DNA of 64,000 bases. Origin: JBFMDN01 sp040753915 (GTDB taxonomy: Bacteria; Desulfobacterota; Desulfomonilia; Desulfomonilales; Desulfomonilaceae). The translations under genes were made by a program, and so were the position numbers. This document shows, piece after piece, positions 16,464-25,235 of this stretch. Where the stretch lies: the NCBI GenBank assembly GCA_040753915.1, contig JBFMDN010000023.1, positions 1 through 64,000 of the forward strand. The letters are read 5' to 3'. Position 1 is the first letter of the stretch. Each line of letters begins with the position of its first letter. The notes beneath the pieces were generated by a model. It made no database searches. It saw nothing but the letters and a program-made list of their open reading frames with translations, and had not been told where the DNA came from.

Positions 16464-16918
16464 GGTGCGGAAGAGACCGAAGACAAATTTCGCTAAAGGC
16501 CAGAGATTCGCTTCTTTTCGACGCTGTTCCCCGATATGCCCGGGAGCTATCTTGGGGCCAATCTATTGCAACAACATTCCTCATATACCCGACGCCAGAA
16601 GTTTCTTCCGCTTCCATATGCCGAGAACATTTGTGGGAGGTTTGCAGACCGGTGGGACGGGCGTCTCGCCCGTCAGTGTTGAGGAGGAGAAAAGGAAATT
16701 ACTATTGGCAACCGCTATAGATAAGCCATTCCGTAAGTAAGCTTGGCTTTGTGTGTGAAGTGGGCGCTGGACGCGGGGTTTCAACCTGTGGTGCGGCTCG
16801 GGTAGTTCGCAATCCGAACGGCCCCTTCTGGAAAAAAGATAAGCCGAGGAGCCATGGTACGAGCGACATGGAGCTCCCCGGCATCTCAGTCGACCGGGGC
16901 TGAGGCCGACTGAAGGGT
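16464..16918. other. Intergenic region with dispersed repeat
   Basis: No gene recognised. It holds repeat family 2 copy A (16645-16733). A CGGGG/CCCCG-rich segment near 16875-16905 could be a terminator for the convergent genes. Confidence 0.5.
16645..16733 (+). repeat. Dispersed repeat family 2, copy A
   Basis: GACCGGTGGGACGGGCGTC, the inverse CGCCCGTC, then AGTGTTGA, AAGGAAATTA and TTGGCAACCGCTAT. Related copies are at 25142-25235 and 36015-36089. The first part folds into a GACGGGCG/CGCCCGTC hairpin. Confidence 0.65.
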
Positions 16919-17254
16919 TTATTTCTTCATGATATCCTGTTTGCTAACATTCATGACTCTGATTGCTGATTTTCCTTTCTCGCCGTCCGTGTACGCCACC
17001 CGGAGAATGTCACCGGGTTGAGGGGTGATTCCGATCAACGCATTCGCTACATTGAACGTCAGTTGCTTCCCTGTTGATTTTCCGTACGGGTGCTCTTTGC
17101 TCTTGCTCGTGTCGTACACTTCTATAACTATGGTCTTTGCGTTCTGGTCGTACGATAGGCACTTCCCTTGCGCAACGTCGGCCGCGGTAGCAGGAAGAGC
17201 GAAAGCGAGCAGGAGCACAAGTGGAGCTATTATAAGGATGACATTTCTTTTCAT
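16919..17254 (-). CDS. Periplasmic hypothetical protein
   Basis: 111 residues with a signal peptide (VILIIAPLVLLLAFALPATAA, cleavage near Ala24). The mature domain looks like a small beta fold: QGKCLSYDQNAKTIVIEVYD, KQLTFNVANALIGITPQPGDILRVAYTD. This resembles OB-like periplasmic proteins of sulfate reducers but I cannot name a family. It is the last gene after the TauE/SafE permease on the minus strand, 27 bp away, so it may belong to the same operon. Confidence 0.6.
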   Translation of the reverse strand: MKRNVILIIAPLVLLLAFALPATAADVAQGKCLSYDQNAKTIVIEVYDTSKSKEHPYGKSTGKQLTFNVANALIGITPQPGDILRVAYTDGEKGKSAIRVMNVSKQDIMKK

Positions 17255-17281
17255 CGATTTTCCTCCGGAATTGATAGGCCT

Positions 17282-18319
17282 CTACGCTTGTACTGCGGCC
17301 TTGTCCTCTTGGAGTCTCTTCTCCCTCAGCTCCTGTGCTGCTCCCTTAAACATGATACCCATGATGTAGAGGCAGATCAGCCCCACAGCACCCAGGATGA
17401 GAACTGTGGCTGGGGCTTCGTACTTGAATTGCTTCAAGATGATGGATATCATACACGCGACAACGGCCAGTCCGAAGGCAATCCGGATGCCGTAGCCTTT
17501 TGCGTATTTGGTCGCGACTGTCCCGATCTGAGCGCCGATAGCGGCTCCGCAAAGCATCACGAACACCGCCCAGATCTCGATTCGGCCTTTGACTCCATAG
17601 GTAAACGTGCCATACAGACCGGAGATCATAACCTCAAACAGGTCGGTTCCAACCGCGATGTGTGTGGGACAACCAATGAAGTACACGAGTGCAGGCATGC
17701 GCAGCAAGCCGCCGCCAATGCCGAGGAAGCCGGCGAGAACGCCTGTAAGAAAGCTCACGATGATGGGGAGCCACATGGAGCATGTGATTCCGGCGGTCTT
17801 AAAGTGCATCATCGGGGGTATTCGGATCTTCTGCAACGTCTTGTACCACGTGAAGCCTTCGGCGCCATGCTCTCCAACGATACCCGCTTTTTTCTTCTTG
17901 ATCGCTTTTCGGTAGTCGGCAAAGACCATTAATGCAATGAGCAAGAGGACGCCTACGTACACCCAGCGCACCACAGGGCCAACCTTCCCGATTCGCTCGA
18001 GCCACATGACGACCTGAGCCCCGCACTCGATACCGATCACCGTGCCAACCACCATGATAATGCCGAGCTTATAATCCACATTACCGAACTTCGAGTGCCT
18101 GAAGGTCGAGATCATGGATTTACCGGCTATATGGGCTATGTCAGTGCCGATGGCGTATGCCATAGGGAATCCCAGAATGTTCAAGCCAGGCGTGACCATC
18201 CACGCTCCTCCCATTCCGAAGAAGCCTCCGATAACTCCTACGGAGAAGCCTATGAGGAGGAGACCTGGCCATAGTATATTTATGCCGGCAATCGGCATGT
18301 ACATGTACAACCAGTCCAT
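17282..18319 (-). CDS. TauE/SafE-family anion permease
   Basis: 345 residues with about eight to nine membrane segments and the two-fold repeat of the family: LLIGFSVGVIGGFFGMGGAWMVTPGLNILGFPMAYAIGTD near the N-terminus and LTGVLAGFLGIGGGLLRMPALVYFIGCPTHIAVGTDLFE in the second half. The GxGGG and GTD motifs are diagnostic. Members export sulfite, sulfoacetate or related organosulfur anions; in a presumed sulfate reducer sulfite is plausible, but the substrate is not shown. It follows a small membrane protein gene by 29 bp. Confidence 0.88.
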   Translation of the reverse strand: MDWLYMYMPIAGINILWPGLLLIGFSVGVIGGFFGMGGAWMVTPGLNILGFPMAYAIGTDIAHIAGKSMISTFRHSKFGNVDYKLGIIMVVGTVIGIECGAQVVMWLERIGKVGPVVRWVYVGVLLLIALMVFADYRKAIKKKKAGIVGEHGAEGFTWYKTLQKIRIPPMMHFKTAGITCSMWLPIIVSFLTGVLAGFLGIGGGLLRMPALVYFIGCPTHIAVGTDLFEVMISGLYGTFTYGVKGRIEIWAVFVMLCGAAIGAQIGTVATKYAKGYGIRIAFGLAVVACMISIILKQFKYEAPATVLILGAVGLICLYIMGIMFKGAAQELREKRLQEDKAAVQA

Positions 18320-18348
18320 TGTGTAGACCTCCTTCTTGGGTCCTTAAA

Positions 18349-18648
18349 TCAATGTTCCACGATCTTGCGTGACGTCAGGTCGATTCCGGTCCGCTTCATG
18401 ATGAAGTCAGTCAGCAGGCCGAGCCCACACCCAAGGAATGCGGTAATGATTGTGCACACTAAACCGAACATGAAGGGGTCCGTATTATACAGATCCAGGA
18501 AGTACACGGTGACCGGGGAAGATACCATCCTCTTGTCTGCCACTACGACCAGCATTTCTGCCTTTCCGCCTGCCGCGTGCACCAAACCCGGGAAAAGGAC
18601 AGAGACGGCCCCGAAGAGCGATGCGAGTTTGAGCCAGAGTCGTTTCAT
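18349..18648 (-). CDS. Small membrane protein paired with TauE/SafE
   Basis: 99 residues: a signal-like N-terminus (LASLFGAVSVLFPGLVHAAGG), a short extracytoplasmic segment and one membrane helix (PFMFGLVCTIITAFLGCGLGLLTDFIM). It immediately precedes the permease gene on the minus strand. I recall the same small-protein/TauE pairing in Desulfovibrio genomes (the DVU0150-type family), which supports a functional link, but its role is unknown. Confidence 0.65.
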   Translation of the reverse strand: MKRLWLKLASLFGAVSVLFPGLVHAAGGKAEMLVVVADKRMVSSPVTVYFLDLYNTDPFMFGLVCTIITAFLGCGLGLLTDFIMKRTGIDLTSRKIVEH

Positions 18649-19137
18649 TCCTGAAGACCTCCTTTCTCCGGTGGGTCTTGAGATATGCTGAATCAGCTTT
18701 GTCCTGTCCTAGCAATCACGATGCCAACATCGAAGACAGGCAGTCCAAATCATGTCCTGGCGGTAATGAACCGAATAGGTTCCCATCGATTCGACACTTT
18801 TTTGCACCCGAGCCATGTCGGTTTTCTTTACAGCCTGTAAACTTACGTATCGCGAACGATCTTGACACGTGAGACGCTCCCAATGTTTGATGGAGGTACA
18901 GTTATTGCACCGTGCTCGCAGGTGTGTGTCAAATAGTACGAGAGGTCGTTGGAGAACCTCACCGTGGGGCACAGTCGCGGGACGGGTGATTCAAGAAGAG
19001 ATCAGATTTCGGGCGGTTCCCGAACCGGTACCAATTCCGGCGGCCGTTGCACGTGTGATTGAGGTCTTGTAGCGACTTCCTCTGTTGTCAGAACCAAGAC
19101 GGAAAGCCCGAAAACCCACCCCCGAGTGAAACAAGCC
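18649..19137. other. Divergent intergenic region
   Basis: The upstream regions of the permease operon (minus) and the second PEP-synthase-like gene (plus). I see no convincing promoter, riboswitch or gene. Confidence 0.5.
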
Positions 19138-21792
19138 ATGGCGAGCTTCCTGCAAAGACTGGCGAATCGAATAACCAAATGGAAGACAACCCGAACGGCT
19201 TCCGGCGGTGACAGGGTTTCGCGGCTTTTCAAATTCAAGTACACGTGTTTCAAGGATCTTCTGGCATCAAACACGGAGCTCCTCAACATCCTGACCGATT
19301 TTGAAGAGAAGCTCCGGGGACGCCAGGTCTTTGGCATGACCTACGTCAGATCACAAGCTGCACGGGCTGTATTTCACACGCTCCGGATGGTAAAGAGTCT
19401 GGATGACCTCTCAGGACACAAGTACGGGTCGCTCTTCAAAGTTGTGGACATCATAGACCTGCTGATAAAGGATGAGCTGGGCAAGAAAAAAGAGGTTCCT
19501 GTTGCCGAGTTCGTCATTCCCTATTCCGTGATCACCAAGGACATGGTCGATTGGGTAGGCGGAAAAAGCGCGAACCTCGGAGAGCTTCGCAATAGAGTCG
19601 GAGTCCCGATACCGGAGGGATTCGCCATAACCACCAACGCGTATGAATTCTTCCTCCAGCGAAACGATCTGATAGATGAAATCAACAGACGCAGAATGGA
19701 CCTAGATCCAAGCGATCCCAACGCTATCGTCGAAGTGAGCGAACAGATTCAGAGGCTCATTATTTCCGCTCCGATACCCGAAGATCTTGATAGTGCAATC
19801 CGTCGCGGATACGAAGAGATGGTCTCAGATATCAGGCGGCGGCGAGGGCTGCAGCAAGATACGGTGGTGCCGGTGGCCTTGCGAAGTAGCGCCATAGGCG
19901 AGGACAGTGAGCTCTCTTTCGCAGGTCAGTATCTCTCCGTGTTGAATGTGCCGCCGGAGAGAATCGTAGATACCTACAAGCTCGTGGTGGCCAGTCTTTA
20001 CACGCCCCGGGCCATCTCGTACCGGCTGAACAGGGGAATGAGAGACGAGGACACGGCCATGAGTGTTGCCTGTATCGAGATGGTGCCGTCTGTTGCCAGC
20101 GGGGTCATGTATTCGCGTCATCCGCTCGATCTGATGCGGGATCGAGTCCTGATCAATGCCGTCTGGGGGCTCGGGCCGTACGCTGTCGACGGGGTCATCA
20201 CACCTGATTCCTATCTTGTCGCAAAGGACTCCGACCTGACCGTCGAAAATATGACTGTTGCCGACAAACCGGTTCAGCTCGTCGCAAATCCGGCTGGAGG
20301 ACTCTCAGAGTTTCCTGTGGATCCTGAAAAACGGACGCGGCCCTGTTTGACGGAGGAGCAGATCAAGACTCTGGCCCGCTGGGCAGTGATCCTCGAGAAA
20401 CATTACAAGTATCCCCAGGATATCGAATGGGCTCTCGATCCTGAGGGGCATCTGCTTATGCTCCAGGCTCGTCCTCTCCACCTGGAAAAATATGGGGAAG
20501 ATAGAGCAGCAACCTATCCGAGCATCGAGGGATATGACCTCTTGCTGGAAGGTGGTTCAGTGGCGTATCCAGGTGTGGGAGCCGGTCCGGCGTTTCATGT
20601 GCGGTCCGACGATGACCTCCTGGATTTCCCGGATGGTGCCGTTCTCATAGCCAAACACTCGACCCCGCAGTTCGTGGTGGTCATGAAAAAGGCTCAGGCA
20701 ATCGTGACCGAGGCAGGGAGCGTCACCGGTCACATGGCCTCCCTGGCACGGGAATTCGGCGTGCCCACCCTCCTGAGCCTGAAAGACGCGGGAACCGTCA
20801 TTGCCCCGAATTTGGAGATCACCGTGGACGCGTACTCCGGAAGAATCTACAGGGGAAGAGTTCCGGAGCTCATCGCCCTTGAGAAGAGACGAGAATCAGC
20901 CATGAAGGATACGCCCGTGTACGACACCCTACGCCGCGTCGCGGATTGGATTGTGCCCTTGAATCTGATTGATCCGAGATCTCCCGAATTCAGACCGGAG
21001 AACTGCAAGACCTTGCACGATGTCATGCGATTCTGTCACGAGTACTCGTATAAGGAGATGTTCCAGCTCAGCGATATCTTGTCCGACGTGCGGGAAGGGG
21101 GAGCGCGCAAGCTCGTCGCTCCCGTTCCTTTGGACCTTCATGTGATCGATCTGGGAGGAGGGCTGGCACATCTGTCCGAATTCTCCCGCAGGGTGACGCC
21201 GGATCAGGTCGTATCAATACCGTTTAAGGCAGTCCTCGATGGGATGATTTACGTAGGCATTCGGATGAACGGGCCAAGGCCCGTAGATCTGGGCGGTTTC
21301 CTTGCAGTGATGAGAGAGCAGATGCTCTCCGCCGGTAACATGAACGAGAGGTTTGGGGATCGAAGCTACGCCATAATTTCAGATACATATCTCAACTTTA
21401 GCTCCAGAATCGGGTATCATTACAGCGCGTTGGATTCGTACTGCGGCCAAAGCGTCAACAAAAATTACATTACCTTCTCCTTCAAGGGGGGGGCGGCTGA
21501 CGATGTGCGGCGGAGCCGCCGTGCACGCTGTATAGCTTCAATCTTTCAGGCCCTAGATTTTGCAGTGGAACTGCGGGAGGACAGAGTGGATGCCCGGTAC
21601 TACAAGTACGAGGAGCATTTGACACGGCAGAAGCTCGAGATGATCGGCAGATTGCTTCAGTTCACCCGGCAAATGGATATGCTGATGAACTCTGAGCAGA
21701 GCGTAGAGACTTTCGCCCGCTGCTTTTTCAAGGAGAACTACAACCTCGATGACCTCGTGCAAGCCGACGAACCTGTCGTTGCGGGACAGTAA
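19138..21792 (+). CDS. PEP-synthase-like dikinase, paralogue 2
   Basis: 884 residues, with the same layout as the protein at 8800-11424: helical N-terminus; PPDK_N ATP-grasp (DWVGGKSANLGELRN, ALRSSAIGEDSELSFAGQYL, GPYAVDGVITPDSYLV, PQDIEWALDPEGHLLMLQARPL); phosphohistidine domain (TEAGSVTGHMASLAREFGVPTLLS, His about 532). The same non-canonical C-terminal region (NYITFSFKGGAADDVRRSRR, helical tail with QFTRQMDML) replaces the PEP/pyruvate barrel. The two proteins align throughout, so they are paralogues. I chose the ATG at 19138 over an in-frame GTG at 19126 because it matches the paralogue's N-terminus; the ribosome binding site is weak either way. Confidence 0.75.
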   Translation: MASFLQRLANRITKWKTTRTASGGDRVSRLFKFKYTCFKDLLASNTELLNILTDFEEKLRGRQVFGMTYVRSQAARAVFHTLRMVKSLDDLSGHKYGSLFKVVDIIDLLIKDELGKKKEVPVAEFVIPYSVITKDMVDWVGGKSANLGELRNRVGVPIPEGFAITTNAYEFFLQRNDLIDEINRRRMDLDPSDPNAIVEVSEQIQRLIISAPIPEDLDSAIRRGYEEMVSDIRRRRGLQQDTVVPVALRSSAIGEDSELSFAGQYLSVLNVPPERIVDTYKLVVASLYTPRAISYRLNRGMRDEDTAMSVACIEMVPSVASGVMYSRHPLDLMRDRVLINAVWGLGPYAVDGVITPDSYLVAKDSDLTVENMTVADKPVQLVANPAGGLSEFPVDPEKRTRPCLTEEQIKTLARWAVILEKHYKYPQDIEWALDPEGHLLMLQARPLHLEKYGEDRAATYPSIEGYDLLLEGGSVAYPGVGAGPAFHVRSDDDLLDFPDGAVLIAKHSTPQFVVVMKKAQAIVTEAGSVTGHMASLAREFGVPTLLSLKDAGTVIAPNLEITVDAYSGRIYRGRVPELIALEKRRESAMKDTPVYDTLRRVADWIVPLNLIDPRSPEFRPENCKTLHDVMRFCHEYSYKEMFQLSDILSDVREGGARKLVAPVPLDLHVIDLGGGLAHLSEFSRRVTPDQVVSIPFKAVLDGMIYVGIRMNGPRPVDLGGFLAVMREQMLSAGNMNERFGDRSYAIISDTYLNFSSRIGYHYSALDSYCGQSVNKNYITFSFKGGAADDVRRSRRARCIASIFQALDFAVELREDRVDARYYKYEEHLTRQKLEMIGRLLQFTRQMDMLMNSEQSVETFARCFFKENYNLDDLVQADEPVVAGQ

Positions 21793-22004
21793 TTTAGAGA
21801 GCCCCCGATGCAGGCCGCTTTGCTGCGAAGCCTTTGCGCGCACGTGAATGCTACGCGCGGTAGAACTCCCTGTTGTTCCTGAAAACGGCCTTTGCTAATA
21901 TTACCCTCGTGTCTCGTTAGTCGCACCGAGGAAATGAGCGTTGAATGCCAGCGAGATTAAGGCTCCTCCGAAGAAAGGACGCGCTCAAGGCCGAGGAGAA
22001 TATC

Positions 22005-22223
22005 ATGTCAAAACGTACCGACGGGCCCAGAGTTCTTATTAGAGTGAATGACAAAGCAGGGAACGAGTACTTGTGTCCCGTTGAGGAGCTGCGCGACCCG
22101 AAGAATATTACGCAAGAGGAATTGCGCTATTGCTTTGACTCAACACAAGAAGCGTTCACCGACCGAGAGGTCATGGCCATCATACGAAGCGAGTTTCGCA
22201 AGCATCCCAAAGACGACGACTAA
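22005..22223 (+). CDS. Small conserved-looking hypothetical protein
   Basis: 72 residues from the ATG at 22005, preceded by GAGGAG at 6 nt. The protein is acidic and basic by turns (VLIRVNDKAGNEYLCPVEELRDPKNI, then FTDREVMAIIRSEFRKHPKDDD) and has no signal or membrane segment. It lies between the second dikinase-like gene and the AAA+/polyferredoxin fusion. Function unknown. Confidence 0.6.
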   Translation: MSKRTDGPRVLIRVNDKAGNEYLCPVEELRDPKNITQEELRYCFDSTQEAFTDREVMAIIRSEFRKHPKDDD

Positions 22224-22372
22224 GGACCTGAAGGTCTTCGACTAGCCCTAGGACTCGTGGGTTCGCACCAGGGAGGCGGAAACATAGGCAGCGAATCTCT
22301 CCGGCCCAGGTCTTCGTGGCGACGGTCGCAGCTTTCGAACTGAATAGCTTCTTTCACCACAGAGAAGAAGGC

Positions 22373-24979
22373 ATGTCCCAGACACGAGAAATGATCGCTC
22401 AGCAGGATACGGAACGGATTCCGGATCTGGCTCACTATCTGAGTGGGCAGAAGGCCACGGTAAAGGAATTTGCCGCGGGAGAGAAGATCACAGGACCTGG
22501 TGAAGGTCGCGATCGCATTATCTGTCTCATCTCGGGTCGGGCAGAGGTGGTTGTGGGATACCGAGCTTCCGGCGAAGTGATTGTTGAAGGCCTGGATCCG
22601 GGGGATGTCTTCGGTAATTTGGCCTTTCTCACAGGGAGAGCATGGCCCAAGGACGCTGAGCTCGTGGCCACTGAGCCTTCGACCGTCCTGGAGATATCAC
22701 TGGACCGTTTCCAGGTGATTCTTCGGGAAAATCCGGAATTCACGGTTTCTCTCCTCAAATCCCTGGGCAAGAAGGTCGTCCAGGGGGATCGCAATGAATT
22801 TGCCGCGCTGGTCCACGTGGAAGGGACGGACGCTGCCGCTGTCTGCGCCTATCCCTCTCATCCCGGTCTCCCTGATGAGGTGCAGTCCCGATTTCAAGCC
22901 CTGGCGCTCGCAGGAGAGTCTGTCCTGATCGTAGGGGAAAACGGGGTTGGAAAGGACGTGCTGGCATACGCCATCTTCGGAGCCGCCATTACCCACAATG
23001 AGGTGCTGGTGCCCGTGGATGTGCGTCGAATGCGGAGAGAGATAGGTTTCCTACGGACTCGGTCGCACTCGGGGAACGACACTTGGCATGAGGCCACGGA
23101 AGAGATGCAGTTCTTTTTCGGACGGGAGACGCGAGGAGAGAACGGAGCAATCAAGACGCTTCCCGGATATCTGGACCTGGCCAATAATGGAACTCTTTTC
23201 ATTCGAGGGGCGGAGCATCTCAAGGCAGTGACTCAGCAGAAACTGGTGGACGCACTGAAAACCGGGGTTTACTGTCCGGTGGGTAGCAGCCAGGTCATGA
23301 AGGCAGATTTCCGTCTCATCTGCACGACAGAGATCATTCCTGATCAATTTACCCTGTACAGGCACCCCTTAATGTACGAGCTCAAAGACAGCTCGCTGTT
23401 TGTGCCACCTCTGCGGGATCGACAAGATCAGTTGCTGCCATTGGCTAGACGTTACCTGGCCCATTACGCCAGAGAGATGAACAAGAAGGTCCCCACACTC
23501 TCCGAGCTCACCGTGAAGGCAATGACGGATTATTCATGGCCGGGGAATGACCTTGAATTGGCCAATACCATGAGGCGGGCGGTCATGGTATGTCCCGACG
23601 ACCTGATCCGACGGCAAGACCTCATGTTCGACAGCCGGCGTCCTGAAGGTCGGGCCCGCTACAATCTTCTCAGGATTAAGCCCATTCGGCAGGCTCTGCT
23701 GAGCCCGCTCTTTCCCGCGATTCTTCAAAGTGCATTTGTACCCTTGTTTGTGGCCACAGTCCTTCTTCTATTTCTCGGCCCCGCGGATCCATCAAAAAAC
23801 TTGGCGTCGGTAGTGATGTGGGCGCTGGCGTGGCCCGGGCTCATCGTGGCGGCATTCTTCGGCGCACGTATTTCTTGCAGTATATGCGCGATCGGAGCCC
23901 TGAGCACCCTGGCAAAACGAATTGTGTCGCTGGAAATCCCGTTTCCCGAAATACTCAAGAAGCGGAGCGACTTTCTTATAGCAGGAGGCATTCTCTTCCT
24001 CATCTGGATGGAATCCGCGACGGATATGCGGAATCATCCCTTCTACCTCGGACTGCTGTTACTCGTCATGTTTGTCCTCGCGTTCGTCATGAACACGCTC
24101 TACGCGAGGCAGTCATGGTGCCGCTACCTCTGTCCGTTGGGGGGAATGACAGGACTTCTGGCTCGAACATCACTCGTGGAGTTGAGGGCCCAGCGCGAAA
24201 TTTGTCTTTCCCGGTGCAATTCACCCACGTGTTATTTCGGGACTTCCAAGGCCGAGGGATGTTCGTTCGGACAAGTTGTGGCCACGTTGCACAGCAATCA
24301 CTTCTGCAAGATTTGCGCTAGCTGCGTCAAAAACTGTAAGCTCGACGCAATCATGCTCAATGTGAGAATTCCAGGGGACGAACTGGGAGAAGTGCGTCAT
24401 GTGCGAACCGGGACGGGATTTCTCGTGTTGGGTCTCTGCGGCGCACTGATTACAGACCTCTTTCTCAGGACACCGCACTATGAGCATCTGGTCAGTTGGT
24501 TGGCCTGGCCCCAAGTAGCCACGTTCACGTTTTCCTACCTTGGGGTTATTCTCGGAGTAAATCTGCTCTCCCTTGGGGCAACCGCTCTGTCGCGTCGCAC
24601 CTTCAGGGAGCGATTTCTTGAGAATTATTCACGATTCGCTTTGTCCCTCCTCCCTCTTGCCGCAATGGGTCTTCTGGCGTTCCACCTGCACTATTTCTTC
24701 ACAGTTGGCGCCAAAGCTCCCGGTCTCATCGGGCAGTACTTTGGGATCGCCTCCCTGGAAGGATCAAACCCTGTCATGCCCACAGCCGGCTCTCTGCTTG
24801 TACAACACCTCCTCATTGTTACTGGGCTTGGCTGGAGCCTGATCACCATGTGCCGTCTCGGGCGCTGGTCACGGAACGCGAGGGTCTTCGCGGTCCCGCT
24901 GGGAGTGCTACCGCATGCCCTAGTGGCCTGTCTCCTCGCACTGGCCATAACAGTTCTGCTGAGAATAGCTTTTTCTTGA
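22373..24979 (+). CDS. cNMP-binding / AAA+ / polyferredoxin membrane fusion
   Basis: 868 residues in three parts. Residues 20-135 are a cyclic-nucleotide-binding-like beta roll (GDVFGNLAFLTGRAWPKDAEL). Residues 160-410 resemble a sigma-54 activator AAA+ domain (Walker A GENGVGKDVLA, NNGTLFIRGAEHL, VPPLRDRQDQLLPLARRYL, DYSWPGNDLELANTM). The GAFTGA loop that contacts sigma-54 is absent (GENGAIKT at that place), the Walker B acids are replaced (FIRG instead of FLDE), and there is no HTH. Residues 440-868 have about ten membrane helices with NapH/NosR-like Fe-S clusters: SCSICAIG, CRYLCPLG, CLSRCNSPTCYFG and CKICASCVKNC. It is probably a membrane redox protein with degenerate regulatory domains. 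GAAGAAGG precedes the chosen ATG. Confidence 0.8.
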   Translation: MSQTREMIAQQDTERIPDLAHYLSGQKATVKEFAAGEKITGPGEGRDRIICLISGRAEVVVGYRASGEVIVEGLDPGDVFGNLAFLTGRAWPKDAELVATEPSTVLEISLDRFQVILRENPEFTVSLLKSLGKKVVQGDRNEFAALVHVEGTDAAAVCAYPSHPGLPDEVQSRFQALALAGESVLIVGENGVGKDVLAYAIFGAAITHNEVLVPVDVRRMRREIGFLRTRSHSGNDTWHEATEEMQFFFGRETRGENGAIKTLPGYLDLANNGTLFIRGAEHLKAVTQQKLVDALKTGVYCPVGSSQVMKADFRLICTTEIIPDQFTLYRHPLMYELKDSSLFVPPLRDRQDQLLPLARRYLAHYAREMNKKVPTLSELTVKAMTDYSWPGNDLELANTMRRAVMVCPDDLIRRQDLMFDSRRPEGRARYNLLRIKPIRQALLSPLFPAILQSAFVPLFVATVLLLFLGPADPSKNLASVVMWALAWPGLIVAAFFGARISCSICAIGALSTLAKRIVSLEIPFPEILKKRSDFLIAGGILFLIWMESATDMRNHPFYLGLLLLVMFVLAFVMNTLYARQSWCRYLCPLGGMTGLLARTSLVELRAQREICLSRCNSPTCYFGTSKAEGCSFGQVVATLHSNHFCKICASCVKNCKLDAIMLNVRIPGDELGEVRHVRTGTGFLVLGLCGALITDLFLRTPHYEHLVSWLAWPQVATFTFSYLGVILGVNLLSLGATALSRRTFRERFLENYSRFALSLLPLAAMGLLAFHLHYFFTVGAKAPGLIGQYFGIASLEGSNPVMPTAGSLLVQHLLIVTGLGWSLITMCRLGRWSRNARVFAVPLGVLPHALVACLLALAITVLLRIAFS

Positions 24980-25002
24980 CGGTCGTCTTGCCAAAAGGCT
25001 CG

Positions 25003-25033
25003 GAGGGCTATTCTTCTCCGAGGAGCCCTCCGT
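25003..25033 (+). terminator. Hairpin after the AAA+/polyferredoxin gene
   Basis: GGAGGGCT and AGCCCTCC arms lie 25 bp after the stop codon, with a partly paired loop. There is no T run, so it is a weak terminator candidate or an RNA-stabilising hairpin. Confidence 0.4.
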
Positions 25034-25141
25034 CCATTCGTCCATAAGAAATCCAGAAGCTTCTTACAGTCACAACCGTTACAGTGATTGCCAAGAATTC
25101 TGTTCCCTTCGCGTGTGTCGAGAGCGTTTTCGCGAGGATCC

Positions 25142-25235
25142 CAGACCGGGGGAGCGGGTCTCTCTCCCCGGTCATTTTTGAACAGGCGAAACGGACATTA
25201 TCTTTGGCAACCGCTACTATATGAATGTCATTCCG
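25142..25235 (+). repeat. Dispersed repeat family 2, copy B
   Basis: CAGACCGGGGGAGCGGGTC, TTGAACAGGCGAAACGGACA and TTGGCAACCGCTACTAT match copies A and C in order and spacing. It overlaps the end of the secreted hypothetical gene (stop at 25228). Confidence 0.65.
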
